Made by a program: the position numbers and the translations under genes. Source: Rhizobium sp. NLR16a (GTDB taxonomy: Bacteria; Pseudomonadota; Alphaproteobacteria; Rhizobiales; Rhizobiaceae). From it: a DNA stretch of 64,000 nt. Below the pieces are notes generated by a model. The model did not search any database and had not been told where the DNA came from. It saw nothing but the letters and a program-made list of their open reading frames with translations. Each line of letters opens with the position of its first letter. Position 1 is the first letter of the stretch. The stretch is taken from the NCBI RefSeq assembly GCF_017948245.1, contig NZ_CP072872.1, positions 6,084-70,083 of the forward strand, in the 5' to 3' direction. Below are positions 1-7,947 of the stretch, piece after piece.

Positions 1-84
1 GTTCAGCATCCTGTGTTTACGCAAGGAAGCTTGACGTCTCTGGGGCTGACGGACAAGGGCTTGCGCTTCATGGGCGAGATCTGA
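1..84 (+). CDS. 3' end of an unidentified gene entering from the left
   Basis: Frame 1 is open from the first base to a TGA at 82-84 and ends in the residues TDKGLRFMGEI. The other two forward frames read less like protein. Only 27 residues are visible, so no family can be named. It lies 59 nt upstream of the SOS box of the polymerase gene and could be part of the same DNA-damage cluster, but this is a guess. Confidence 0.35.
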   Translation, partial: VQHPVFTQGSLTSLGLTDKGLRFMGEI

Positions 85-142
85 TCGAAAATTCATATTG
101 CGCATAAGAAAATATTCCTCTTGACGACGAACACATGCGGGT

Positions 143-157
143 GTTCTGCTTTTGTTC
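143..157 (+). promoter_or_regulatory. Alphaproteobacterial SOS (LexA) box
   Basis: The sequence is GTTC, seven bases, GTTC, an exact match to the LexA operator consensus known from Rhizobiales and other alphaproteobacteria. It sits 19 bp before the ATG of the Y-family polymerase. A TTGACG hexamer at 121-126 could be the -35 element, which would place the box over the promoter. Confidence 0.8.
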
Positions 158-175
158 TACTCACCAGGAGCAAAC

Positions 176-1441
176 ATGCGCAAACCGGAGACGATCGAAC
201 GCCTCTATCTGGATTTCGATGGCTTCTTCGCGTCGGTCGAACAGCAATGCGACCGACGTTTGAGAGGTCGGCCGGTCGGCGTCGTTCCCTTCGAGGGAAC
301 GGACCGGACGGCCGTGATCGCATGCAGCCGTGAGGCCAAGGCATATGGCGTCAAGAATGTCATGCCGATCAACGAAGCGAAACGGCTTTGCCCTGAGCTC
401 GTTCTGGTTCCACAAAAGCCGGACCTCTATCGCCGGGCGCACAATGCGCTTCTGTCGGAAATCGAAACCGTTATTCCGATCGACACGGCCAAGTCGATCG
501 ACGAGCTGACGTGCCGCCTCGATGAGGCCGGCCGGGCGGATCCTCGCGGCCTGGCCGCCGCGATCAAGGCGACGATCGCGGAGAACGTCGGCCCGTGGAT
601 CACGTGCTCGATCGGCTTTGCCGCCAATCGCCAGCTCGCGAAAATCGCTTGCAAGGAAGGCAAGCGGAACGGAGGCCAATACGGGGACGGGCTCGCCATC
701 TGGCGGCCTGAAGACATGCCGGCGCCTTTGCTTGTGGTGGCAATGGAAGATATTCCGGGCGTCGGCGGCAATATGGCGAAGCGGCTTTACCGGTCGGCGA
801 TCTACACGACCGAACAGCTCTATAACCTTCAGCCGAAACACATGCGTAAGCTGTGGGGCAACGTCACCGGAGAACGGCTCTGGTACGCGTTGCACGGTTA
901 CGACATTCAGGCCCCGGCATCGAACCGCGGGATGTTCGGACATGGCCGCGTCCTTCCACCGGAGGCGCGGACGCTTGCCGGCGCACGCGAGATCTCGCGC
1001 CTGCTTCTGATTAAGGCGGCGCGGCGGCTGCGCCGGGAAAACTTCTATGCTGGCGGCTTGTGGTTATGGCTGTCGATCCGCGACGGCTCATGGATGGGCA
1101 AGCGTCATCTACAGGTTGTCAACGATGACCAGGCCATCCTTTCGGGACTGGCAGAACTGTGGAACCAGGTTCGCCGCGATCACCCGCGAGGAATAACGAT
1201 ATTCCGGATCGGGGTTACTCTTTACGATCTGTCTCCGTCGCACGAGCGGCAGCTCGACTTACTCCTCAATGACGATCGCACGCGTCGGCGCTGGGAAAAC
1301 GCCAGCAAGGCGACCGATAATCTGAATACGCGATACGCCGGCACGGTCGTCAGTCTCGGCCAGTGGCGGCCGCCGGCTGGCGGCCATGTCGGCGGCAAGA
1401 TCAGCTACACGCGCATTCCATCCGCGGAGGATTTCTGGTGA
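176..1441 (+). CDS. Y-family translesion DNA polymerase (DinB/UmuC/ImuB type)
   Basis: This 421-residue protein belongs to the error-prone polymerases that copy past DNA lesions. The palm motif LDFDGFFASVEQ near residue 12 and the SIDE motif near residue 110 hold the metal-binding acidic residues of active members, so it looks catalytic, unlike ImuB proteins that lost them. A CSIGFAANRQLAKIA segment and a helix-hairpin-helix (DIPGVGGNMAKRL) follow, then the little-finger domain. The ATG at 176 is preferred to the TTG at 152 because AGGAG lies five bases before it. The SOS box just upstream predicts induction by DNA damage. The next gene overlaps its stop codon. Mutagenic polymerases of this kind are common on conjugative plasmids. 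Confidence 0.85.
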   Translation: MRKPETIERLYLDFDGFFASVEQQCDRRLRGRPVGVVPFEGTDRTAVIACSREAKAYGVKNVMPINEAKRLCPELVLVPQKPDLYRRAHNALLSEIETVIPIDTAKSIDELTCRLDEAGRADPRGLAAAIKATIAENVGPWITCSIGFAANRQLAKIACKEGKRNGGQYGDGLAIWRPEDMPAPLLVVAMEDIPGVGGNMAKRLYRSAIYTTEQLYNLQPKHMRKLWGNVTGERLWYALHGYDIQAPASNRGMFGHGRVLPPEARTLAGAREISRLLLIKAARRLRRENFYAGGLWLWLSIRDGSWMGKRHLQVVNDDQAILSGLAELWNQVRRDHPRGITIFRIGVTLYDLSPSHERQLDLLLNDDRTRRRWENASKATDNLNTRYAGTVVSLGQWRPPAGGHVGGKISYTRIPSAEDFW

Positions 1442-1692
1442 AAAGCTGGAAGCAGAATATCCGTGTCGGCGATCTGGCCGACAATCAAAGGCTGGAAGCG
1501 CGCTGCAAGAAATGTGGCCACGTCCATTATCTGACGCGGGCGATCGTCTGCTCGTCGCCAGAGCGAGAATTTCTCTACATCGACGAGCTGGAGCGCGAAA
1601 CCGTGTGCAGGGCGCGCGGATGTCGCGGCGGAGTGCTCCTGTCGATGGTCCGCCTCGATGAGCTGACCGGGTTTGTCGGTGGACTTGCCTGA
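1438..1692 (+). CDS. Small zinc-ribbon protein coupled to the Y-family polymerase
   Basis: An 84-residue protein starts at a GTG that overlaps the polymerase stop (GTGA), so the two are probably translated together and induced together by the SOS response. CKKCGH near residue 23 and CRARGC near residue 62 form two cysteine pairs suited to binding one zinc ion. Charged segments lie between them. The likely role is a DNA- or protein-binding accessory of the polymerase, but I know of no named family. The function is open. Confidence 0.6.
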   Translation: MKSWKQNIRVGDLADNQRLEARCKKCGHVHYLTRAIVCSSPEREFLYIDELERETVCRARGCRGGVLLSMVRLDELTGFVGGLA

Positions 1693-1812
1693 TCGATCTT
1701 GCCCTCACGCCTGCTGTGAAGCATTCTCGCCATCGTGGCACCGAGGAGGAGGAGCGGGCGGAGATGGCTTTTCGACAGGATACGTTATCCGACTGGGGCG
1801 CATCGGAACGTT

Positions 1813-3009
1813 ATGACAGGCAATAATCATTACCCCGATTGTTCATGCGGATGGTGCGTCAATTACGGGCGATCAAGGATCAACAGGATCGATCTTACCG
1901 AGAGCATTCGGTATCGAGATGCAAAAGTGCTGTTAAAGCAGAGCGGCGCGAATTCCGTCTCCGCATGCTACGTCATTCCAAACGCTCGCTGCCCCGTTTG
2001 CAGAGAACCAGTCTTTTTCTACGCAAATACCGCCGGTAGCAGGGTTTTCTTCAATCACCCTGGTCCGCCGTGGCCAAAACACGGATGCACAGATAATTCG
2101 CGGCGCAAGATATTCGCTGCTGCAGTCGAAGCACCCGCCGTTCCTACGCGGCGGGCGCGAGGCCAAGTCATCGAGTTGCTCGACGCTGCGCAAATCGTGG
2201 GTTTATCCGGGCACAAAGTCTTCGGGCGAAGAAAGCCCGAAGAGTGGACACTCGTAGTCGTTCAATCCGTCGACAGGCGCGGCGACGAAAATAAGGTTGA
2301 GGGCGAGTTTCTCGACTCCGATACAGGCGAACAGTTTCGCTTTACATGCCGATCGGCAAAGCCGCTTTTTGAGGCAGGGGACTTTGTGAGCGTTCGCGGC
2401 AACCAGATTTCATTCGTTGATCGTGACACATTGCAGCCGGTTGCTTTCCTCTCCGGCGCGTGGGTCGAAACGACAGCAGAGCCTCCTCGGCAAAACCCCA
2501 CTTCACCTCCCATCGCCACGCCCAAGGCAGCGCCGAAATCGGCCAGAAGAACCGACCACGCGCAATTGATTCGAAAGAAGAAGAAGCCCGCAAGCAAAAC
2601 CGAAGCTTCAAAATACGACATGACGAAAGTGGAGATGGTTCACTTTGATACCAAAAAAGTGCCGTTTGCCGCGCTCTTTGGGAAGCTCGAGCCTATCGTG
2701 AAATCCTATGCGCGGGAGAGTACCCGAAAGCCAAGGGATGTGGCAGCGCGCCTTAACATTGATGGTCATCGGACGGCCGTGGGCGAAAAATGGACCCCGC
2801 GGCTTGTCTATTTCCTGTTGGCGTTGATGTTCAACGACTCGTCTGCTTCTTCGAATGAAAATGGCCATCGGAATGACGGGGAGCGGAGGAAGCCGGCTTG
2901 CCCAAAGCCTCAGCCGACAACTGCACCCCCCGAACCGTTAACCGCGGAGATTATGGCTGAACGGCTCTCCCGATTGGGCAGGGTGGTCCGGAGCGGAAAA
3001 GCGGGCTGA
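1813..3009 (+). CDS. Unknown protein with an N-terminal cysteine-rich region
   Basis: The 398-residue protein is counted from the ATG at 1813. The reading frame is open further upstream, but those residues look like non-coding sequence. The first 100 residues carry CSCGWC, a CPVC pair and a later HGC, which suggests bound zinc. The middle part (about residues 120-220) reads like a small beta-rich domain, and the segment around 240-300 is basic and proline-rich and probably disordered. It follows the polymerase cluster by 120 nt. No family is recognised. The ribosome site is weak (GGA six bases before), so the start is uncertain. Confidence 0.55.
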   Translation: MTGNNHYPDCSCGWCVNYGRSRINRIDLTESIRYRDAKVLLKQSGANSVSACYVIPNARCPVCREPVFFYANTAGSRVFFNHPGPPWPKHGCTDNSRRKIFAAAVEAPAVPTRRARGQVIELLDAAQIVGLSGHKVFGRRKPEEWTLVVVQSVDRRGDENKVEGEFLDSDTGEQFRFTCRSAKPLFEAGDFVSVRGNQISFVDRDTLQPVAFLSGAWVETTAEPPRQNPTSPPIATPKAAPKSARRTDHAQLIRKKKKPASKTEASKYDMTKVEMVHFDTKKVPFAALFGKLEPIVKSYARESTRKPRDVAARLNIDGHRTAVGEKWTPRLVYFLLALMFNDSSASSNENGHRNDGERRKPACPKPQPTTAPPEPLTAEIMAERLSRLGRVVRSGKAG

Positions 3010-3064
3010 CAGGTACATTCGGCTAGGTCCAGGAGACGTGGGTGCCCAAGTTGGAGCCCCGTCC

Positions 3065-3265
3065 TCAATGTGTGCTGCTGGTTGCCGGAAGGCCCGTTAG
3101 GCGACTGAATACATTGACCCAGAACTTATAGTCATCGTCTCGCCTTTCGGTCCAAGCATCGAGGGCGCAATACGCCACTGCGGTACCGGCCTCGTTGCCA
3201 AAAAGTTCGATCGCGGCTGTTGCCGCGCTCTCGGCGTCAAATGAATTTGCGAAGATACTCTTCAT
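3065..3265 (-). CDS. Small hypothetical protein
   Basis: A 66-residue reading frame beginning MKSIFANSFDAESAA, with an even amino-acid composition and a predicted helical pattern. It has no motif I can name. It lies alone between the unknown gene ending at 3009 and the next small minus-strand gene. Short acidic proteins of this type are frequent on rhizobial plasmids. Confidence 0.45.
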   Translation of the reverse strand: MKSIFANSFDAESAATAAIELFGNEAGTAVAYCALDAWTERRDDDYKFWVNVFSRLTGLPATSSTH

Positions 3266-3412
3266 ACCCGCGGACCCCCGACGAATTTTTGAAGCGAAGC
3301 GAAGTTACAAATGAGTTCCTTAAGGTTGACGCATAATACTGGCCTCTTCAACCAGCAATTTCAAGCATCAGCCACCGGGGCCACCCTGCTTTTGGCAGGG
3401 CGCAGCTTGCGG

Positions 3413-3610
3413 TCACTTCGGCTTGTTGTCGTTGTCGGCTTTCCCCTCGAACTGCACCTGATAGCTGACCTCGACCTTGGCGAGGAACGGAAGCGAGAAG
3501 GCGACGGAGATTTTCAACTGGCCCTTATGGGACAGTTTGGCGATTTGCCGATTGATGTACTGACGAAGGCGGCGGCCGGTCTTTTGGCAGAAGGTTACGA
3601 GCGTTTTCAT
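3413..3610 (-). CDS. Small hypothetical protein, 65 residues
   Basis: The start at 3610 is set by a strong AAGGAGGA ribosome site eight bases upstream. The frame is open further out to 3970, but that part runs through the low-complexity AGGAG repeat and is not credible as protein. The product begins MKTLVTFCQKTGRRLRQYI, then has a beta-like stretch and ends in the polar tail KADNDNKPK. The family is not recognised. Confidence 0.55.
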   Translation of the reverse strand: MKTLVTFCQKTGRRLRQYINRQIAKLSHKGQLKISVAFSLPFLAKVEVSYQVQFEGKADNDNKPK

Positions 3611-3705
3611 GAGGGTGATCCTCCTTAGTGGTTGTGCGTAATCGCGAAGCTCGAATACGGCTGGGACGGCCGAGTGCACCGCGAAGCGGTCGCAACGGAG
3701 CGAAG

Positions 3706-3740
3706 AGGAGAGGAGAGGAGAGGAGAGGAGAGGAGAGGAG
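3706..3740 (+). repeat. Tandem AGGAG repeat, seven copies
   Basis: Seven perfect copies of the pentamer AGGAG run head to tail. The tract is pure purine on the plus strand and lies 96 nt upstream of the small gene that starts at 3610. A five-base unit in seven copies is prone to slippage. Confidence 0.95.
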
Positions 3741-4025
3741 AACCCTTTAGGGTTGCACGCCAAGGCCGGCCCTGACGTATCGTGCGCAGCATCAGATTGC
3801 GGACAGCCACCTAAGGAGAGGCCGGAAAACGCGGCCTTCGTAGCCTCAGCCGCCGCCTTCGCCGTCAATCGGCAAGTCGCCATCCGGCCTTCAGGCCGGA
3901 TCTCGGTCGCGGTTTTGCTGTAGCGGGGTCCAGGTTGGCAACTGTGTTCGACGGCCGACAACGACAACAACGCGAAGTGAGCCGGCTCGTGACAGCGGGG
4001 CGGCCGCCGTGGATGGGGAGGGGAG

Positions 4026-4058
4026 TACGAGGGGAGGGGCTTCGGGGCTCCCCTCGTA
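4026..4058 (-). terminator. GC-rich hairpin downstream of the minus-strand gene block
   Basis: Two perfect 11-base arms (TACGAGGGGAG and CTCCCCTCGTA) enclose an 11-base loop. The hairpin lies 44 nt beyond the stop of the last gene of the 6634-4103 block, where a terminator would be expected. There is no T-run on the minus strand, so it may be a structural element or a weak intrinsic terminator. Confidence 0.4.
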
Positions 4059-4102
4059 TCAGCCTTGGTCCGCTCGATGCGGATCAGGCTGATTGAGGCG
4101 CG

Positions 4103-4318
4103 CTAACGGACAAGTCCAAGGCGTTTACCAAGGCTCGGCGGAGAAGGCGGCCCAGCTTCCTTGATCATTGCCAGTATCATTTCGCGCGTGAGGCCGTGAA
4201 CCTCGTAGCCTTGCACCCGCGCGGCTTCGATAATGGCTTCCAAGCTTGGATATTCCTCAAGAAACCCGCCCAGCCACAGGGCGCATTCGTCGGTTTCGCG
4301 GTCCGGAAACGCCTCCAA
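4103..4318 (-). CDS. Small hypothetical protein, end of gene block
   Basis: A 71-residue acidic protein, mostly helical, beginning MEAFPDRETDECALWLGG. It is 11 nt downstream of the next gene and is the last member of a same-strand series running from 6634. No domain is recognised. Its place among DUF3846-like and ArdC-associated types of genes points to a plasmid accessory role. Confidence 0.5.
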   Translation of the reverse strand: MEAFPDRETDECALWLGGFLEEYPSLEAIIEAARVQGYEVHGLTREMILAMIKEAGPPSPPSLGKRLGLVR

Positions 4319-4329
4319 AAAGAAGGTCC

Positions 4330-4689
4330 TTAAAGGCCGGTCATAGCCGATCGTGGCTTCCGGGTCGGCCTTGGTCGCGGATCACTGCAACAGTATAGCG
4401 GCTCAATGCTGGCTCCTGTCGTGGCCTGTTCGGTGAAGGCCGCGCCGTCGGCGCGGCCTCGTTCTGAAAAGCGGCATAGTCCCTGGTTGGTGAGGGCGGC
4501 TCGCTCCGCCTCGAAAGTGTAGCCATCCCAATCCTTCCAAGCCTCCCAACCGAGTGCGGGTGCGCGTCCGTACCAGACGCGCACCCGCACTCTATCGGCA
4601 GCAACCTCCTCGACAACGGAAACCGTGAAGCTTCCGCCCGTACCCGACGGCATGTCGAAAACGTCGACGCTGCGGCGCTCGAGTCGCAT
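4330..4689 (-). CDS. Hypothetical protein, 119 residues
   Basis: The first 60 residues read as a small beta-rich domain (SFTVSVVEEVAADRVRVRVW), followed by a tail rich in Arg, Pro and Ser. The ATG at 4689 has only a poor ribosome site; an inner ATG at 4653 is possible. It lies 11 nt after the preceding gene in the block. The family is not recognised. Confidence 0.5.
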   Translation of the reverse strand: MRLERRSVDVFDMPSGTGGSFTVSVVEEVAADRVRVRVWYGRAPALGWEAWKDWDGYTFEAERAALTNQGLCRFSERGRADGAAFTEQATTGASIEPLYCCSDPRPRPTRKPRSAMTGL

Positions 4690-4700
4690 GTCCGCGCCCC

Positions 4701-5147
4701 CTACAGCCGGAAGTGAGCGACAAGCGCCTGATTGGCGCGATGGCAGGCAAGGGCATAGGCGACAATTTGCGCCACCATGTCAGAATCGGTTGCACCCGCC
4801 CGTTTCGCCCTGTCGGCCATATCCTCTGCAAGGTCGCTATCGTCCTCGCCGACGTGCTTGTTGCCGACAATCCATGAAATCTGCCCGGTTGGCAGGTCGG
4901 GCCGTAGCTTGGCTGGAAGAGCGGAAATCCGCCCTTTCCGTGTGCTCGCTTCGGTTCCGGCCTGTTCTGCCTCCGTCGTGGTCGGATAATAGGCCGTGAC
5001 CAGTTTCCGGCGCTGCGCGTCGGCGGCGCTGATGAAAGCGTGCCCGCCGTCCTCGGTCTTGTAGACCGCCCAATCGGCAGCGGTTCCGCCGAAATAGGGG
5101 TCGCCCGTGCCATGAAACTCCATGACGAAATAGATTGCCTGGGTCAT
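4701..5147 (-). CDS. Hypothetical protein of the plasmid accessory block, 148 residues
   Basis: A GGAAGGA ribosome site precedes the ATG at 5147. The N-terminal half has aromatic and glycine residues (MEFHGTGDPYFGGTAADWAVY), and the C-terminal half is helical. Nothing suggests a membrane segment or a catalytic motif. It is the third gene of the minus-strand block, 33 nt after the 333-residue protein. Function unknown. Confidence 0.6.
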   Translation of the reverse strand: MTQAIYFVMEFHGTGDPYFGGTAADWAVYKTEDGGHAFISAADAQRRKLVTAYYPTTTEAEQAGTEASTRKGRISALPAKLRPDLPTGQISWIVGNKHVGEDDSDLAEDMADRAKRAGATDSDMVAQIVAYALACHRANQALVAHFRL

Positions 5148-5180
5148 CGGAATGTCCTTCCTTCGAATAGGGGCGGTTGA

Positions 5181-6182
5181 TCAGGCGGCGTTGGCGCCGC
5201 TGATCGTCTTCAACACGCGCTGGGCGGCGTAGCGTCCGGACTCGTTCAAGTGCCGTTGCCAAGCTCCTTGCGACGGCGACCAGCGGAAGCCGTTCGCCTT
5301 CAACACGCGTCGCGTCGGGTCGTCCGGCTTGCCGGGAAAGATCAACTGGATACGCGCGATATCGGCGTTCTCCTTGACCTCGACGGCTCCAGCGTCCGTC
5401 TCGACCTCCTGGCTTTGGGTGCCGCGCTCCTTCATCCTTGCGAGGACAGCAAGGCGCTGCTGCAGGCGGCGAAGCTCGGCACGGCTGTTGGTCGTGGTGA
5501 AACCGCGCCGGGACTGCCACGGTGCTAGTTTGACGCCGCTGGCTGCGGTTTCGGCGGAAAGTCCGGTGTTCGCGGCGACGGTGGCAATCATGTCCTCTTC
5601 GCTGGCGAGGTCCTTTTCCATCCGCCGGATGATCGCGTTCGCGGCTTTCATCCGGTCGATGGCAAGCGCCGTCTCCTCGATGCGCGTCATGATCCTCTGC
5701 AAGGCCACTGGATCTCCGGAACGGATCGGCTCATCATCGGTGCCATGCGGGAACGCCTTCCGCTTCACTGCCTTGCGGGCCGTCGCCTCGTGCGCCTTCA
5801 GGTCGGCGCGGCGCGCATCGGCAATCTTCATCCGCTTTTCATTGCGGGCGACGGGAAAGCGGGCAGGGCCGGTGACAAACCAGTTCATGCAACGGCCTTC
5901 CGCCGCCCAATAGCGCCGCGTCAATTCGACGTGACGGCGGGCGAAAGCTTCAATATCCGGTTCCGGAATCGGAACGCAGGCTTTGTCCCAAAGCTCGGCA
6001 ACGTAAGCGGCGAATTGGTTCAACCGCTCCGCAAGCTCTGAAAGCTCGGCCTTCGTGCGCCGGTCGGGAAAATGGGTGAGGGCGTGAAACTTCGCCTCGA
6101 TGTCCTCCGCCGCAATGGTTGCGGCGAAGGTTCCTGCGACGATGGCTAGGATGTTGTTTTCGAGTGCTGCGATTTTCATCAT
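5181..6182 (-). CDS. Plasmid accessory protein with a C-terminal FRWSPSxGAWQR domain
   Basis: A 333-residue, mainly helical protein. Residues of about 285-325 hold LIFPGKPDD followed by LKANGFRWSPSQGAWQRHL, a small domain that I know from plasmid and phage proteins, where it often accompanies DUF3560 or antirestriction-type domains. The middle region is rich in Lys, Glu and Arg and may be a coiled coil. The ATG at 6182 overlaps the stop of the upstream gene (ATGATG) and has GGAG before it, so the two are coupled. A role in the early life of the transferred plasmid is plausible but not shown. Confidence 0.65.
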   Translation of the reverse strand: MMKIAALENNILAIVAGTFAATIAAEDIEAKFHALTHFPDRRTKAELSELAERLNQFAAYVAELWDKACVPIPEPDIEAFARRHVELTRRYWAAEGRCMNWFVTGPARFPVARNEKRMKIADARRADLKAHEATARKAVKRKAFPHGTDDEPIRSGDPVALQRIMTRIEETALAIDRMKAANAIIRRMEKDLASEEDMIATVAANTGLSAETAASGVKLAPWQSRRGFTTTNSRAELRRLQQRLAVLARMKERGTQSQEVETDAGAVEVKENADIARIQLIFPGKPDDPTRRVLKANGFRWSPSQGAWQRHLNESGRYAAQRVLKTISGANAA

Positions 6183-6634
6183 GCCTCTCCTTCGACTAGG
6201 ACAGGCGCGCGGCGCTCGATGCGGCATTGCAGGCCTGCGAGCGCGCCGGCGATGATGATGCCACCGGCCGAAATCTCATCGGCCTTGGCAAACACCGGGT
6301 CCAGAACCGGGCGGCAGCATTTGAAATGCTTTGCCGCATCTTCAAGGCTGATGAGGGGGGAGGTGTACGGGGTGCTGCCATCGCCCCCCACGAGCACGAT
6401 CTTGCCGGCGATCGGCTGCGGGAAACCTTCAAAGATGGTGAAGGCGGTTAGCCCATCCCGCAATCCGTCCTCGTCGACGAAAAGCGTGTGCCGCTCGTCA
6501 AACCGTACGACTTCAAGCAGTCGGCAACCGATTAAGTCATAAATCGGCCGGATACCCGTATCGACCGGAAGCTCCACCGGCCTAAAAATCGTGGTCTGCG
6601 GGTCCAGCAGATAAGCAGTGTTCACGCGCATCAT
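6179..6634 (-). CDS. DUF3846-like protein
   Basis: The 151-residue product begins MMRVNTAYLLDPQ. Its YDLIGCRLLEVVRFDERHTLFVDEDGL segment matches the pattern of DUF3846 proteins of plasmids and phages, in which a short beta-strand region surrounds 'IGC..VEVVR'. The frame stays open to 7015, but that extension is a GC-rich repeat leader. The start at 6634 has AAGGGCTAG five bases before it, a leader motif found at other starts in this window. It is the first gene of the block ending at 4103. Function unknown. Confidence 0.65.
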   Translation of the reverse strand: MMRVNTAYLLDPQTTIFRPVELPVDTGIRPIYDLIGCRLLEVVRFDERHTLFVDEDGLRDGLTAFTIFEGFPQPIAGKIVLVGGDGSTPYTSPLISLEDAAKHFKCCRPVLDPVFAKADEISAGGIIIAGALAGLQCRIERRAPVLVEGEA

Positions 6635-6680
6635 TGTTCTAGCCCTTTCCTTTCCGCGAAGCGGTCTAGCGTCTGCCCGA

Positions 6681-6736
6681 GGGGCAGGAGCCCCGCTCCT
6701 GCTCCCCGAGTTCGCGCGGAGCAGCGGGAGAGAGGG
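6681..6736. repeat. 56-bp repeat, inverted copy at 32538-32593
   Basis: The reverse complement of these 56 bases matches 32538-32593 at 54 positions. The element includes the inverted repeat GCAGGAGC/GCTCCTGC. Both copies lie in the leader of a small plasmid gene. Confidence 0.85.
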
Positions 6737-7003
6737 AGGCAAGGGAACAAAACGGAGGGGGTTCGCCCGCCCGAGGCATGAGCCGAAGGGGCGACGCAAA
6801 ATCCGCACGTGCGGATCCGCGTCGATCCTGCACGGAGCGAGCCGAAGGCGAGGGGAGGAAGGACGGGGAGACCGTTTTTTCCCTTGTGAGGGAGAGAGGG
6901 CGGCGCCCTCTTTCCCTCCTTCAGGAAGACAGAGTCGGCCGCCGGGCCGCCATTTCAGATATGGAAAGGGCCGCCCTGCCTCATAGATCAGGACGGCCCC
7001 CGC

Positions 7004-7041
7004 GGTGCATGACAAGAAGGGCTAGCGACTTGTCATGCACC
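7004..7041. promoter_or_regulatory. Perfect 13-bp inverted repeat, putative operator or attenuator
   Basis: The arms are GGTGCATGACAAG and CTTGTCATGCACC with a 12-base loop that contains AAGGGCTAG. It lies between the divergent DUF3846-like gene and the XRE regulator. Either a dimeric repressor site or an RNA hairpin would fit. Confidence 0.55.
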
Positions 7042-7336
7042 AACCCGTGATTGGTGTTTTCTGGCAGGCAATATGCTGATTTTGAGGGGGTCTGTAAACG
7101 GGATTTAGAGGCAAATTGATGCAGTCAAGGAGGCGACTGCGTAGCGACTCTTGCGCAACCGATCGTTACCCGCACGGGCGAAGACCGCTTTTCAGCGGGC
7201 TTCGTGCCGCAGGCATAGAGCGGGCTCGCGTCAGCGATGCGCCAAATTGATTCCGTCTGTGGCGTTTTAGGGGCTCCCCAAATACAACCGTTTGGGTTAG
7301 AGAAATCCATACCTCTAGTTATAATCGGCAGGACGA

Positions 7337-7852
7337 ATGGCAGGGCCGTCTCTCGAGCAGTGGATTTTGGATCTCGGTTTACAGCAAATAGACGATCCTC
7401 TGATTGGCAAATCGATCTATCGCAAACCTTTCGACGGTCAGCCGAACGCAACGCCTGAGAAGATCAATCCTGTCGATGTTCACGTCGGCCGTCGCCTTCG
7501 CGCGCGGCGACTCGAAATGAAAATCTCACAGGAGAAGTTAGCCGACGCGATCGGTGTGACGTATCAGCAGGTGCAGAAATACGAAAAGGGCATCAATCAC
7601 GTGGGAGCAAGCCGCCTTCAACTGATCGCAGTTGCCCTGCAAGCCCCGGTTTCCCACTTTTTCGATGAGATGCCCGACGACGCCGGCGAGATCAGCGCCG
7701 ATCCGAAAGTCCTCCTCCACGCGGAAATCATAAAGTTCGCCACCAGCGATGAAGGGATTGAGCTCATTCGGACGTTCACTCGCATTGAGGATGCCACCGT
7801 TCGGAAACGGGCTCTTGGGGTCTTGAAGGCCCTCGGCGAAGGAATGGGATGA
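7337..7852 (+). CDS. XRE-family transcriptional regulator
   Basis: The 171-residue protein has a helix-turn-helix of the lambda-repressor type at about residues 48-108 (VHVGRRLRARRLEMKISQEKLADA, then QVQKYEKG as the recognition and following turn). A 45-residue N-terminal extension precedes it. The C-terminal part is helical and may dimerise. The ATG at 7337 has AGGA seven bases before it. It is divergent from the 6634-4103 block and may bind the 13-bp inverted repeat between them. A frameshifted relative is found at 49947-50362. Confidence 0.85.
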   Translation: MAGPSLEQWILDLGLQQIDDPLIGKSIYRKPFDGQPNATPEKINPVDVHVGRRLRARRLEMKISQEKLADAIGVTYQQVQKYEKGINHVGASRLQLIAVALQAPVSHFFDEMPDDAGEISADPKVLLHAEIIKFATSDEGIELIRTFTRIEDATVRKRALGVLKALGEGMG

Positions 7853-7947
7853 ATAGATCATCCCCTGCCTTTGCGACGAGCGCGCCGACTCCAAGCTTGC
7901 ATGATTCTACAATTGCCGGCCGCTGCAAGGGGTGATTTTATCGCCGC

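Larger units (their letters stand above)
3611..4102. other. 492-nt gap without a credible gene
   Basis: Apart from the AGGAG tract and a GC-rich hairpin at 4026-4058, I see no coding signal here. The one long minus-strand frame reads through the repeat and is judged spurious. Confidence 0.5.
6635..7336. other. 702-nt leader rich in inverted repeats
   Basis: No convincing gene lies between the DUF3846-like start and the XRE regulator. The stretch holds the 56-bp repeat, a 12-base stem at 6890-6916 with one mismatch, a GGGCCG/CGGCCC stem at about 6969-6999, and a perfect 13-base inverted repeat at 7004-7041. The divergent promoters of the two flanking genes must lie here. Confidence 0.6.

Noticed and set aside
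3706-3740. CRISPR or satellite array
   Set aside because: The repeat unit is five bases without spacers, so it is a simple sequence repeat.
3413-3970. Extended 185-codon form of the small gene starting at 3610
   Set aside because: The extension runs through the AGGAG repeat and has no ribosome site, whereas the ATG at 3610 has AAGGAGGA.
6179-7015. 278-codon form of the DUF3846-like protein
   Set aside because: The extra 127 codons are encoded by repeat-rich leader DNA also found at 32538. The start at 6634 has its own ribosome site and matches the family.
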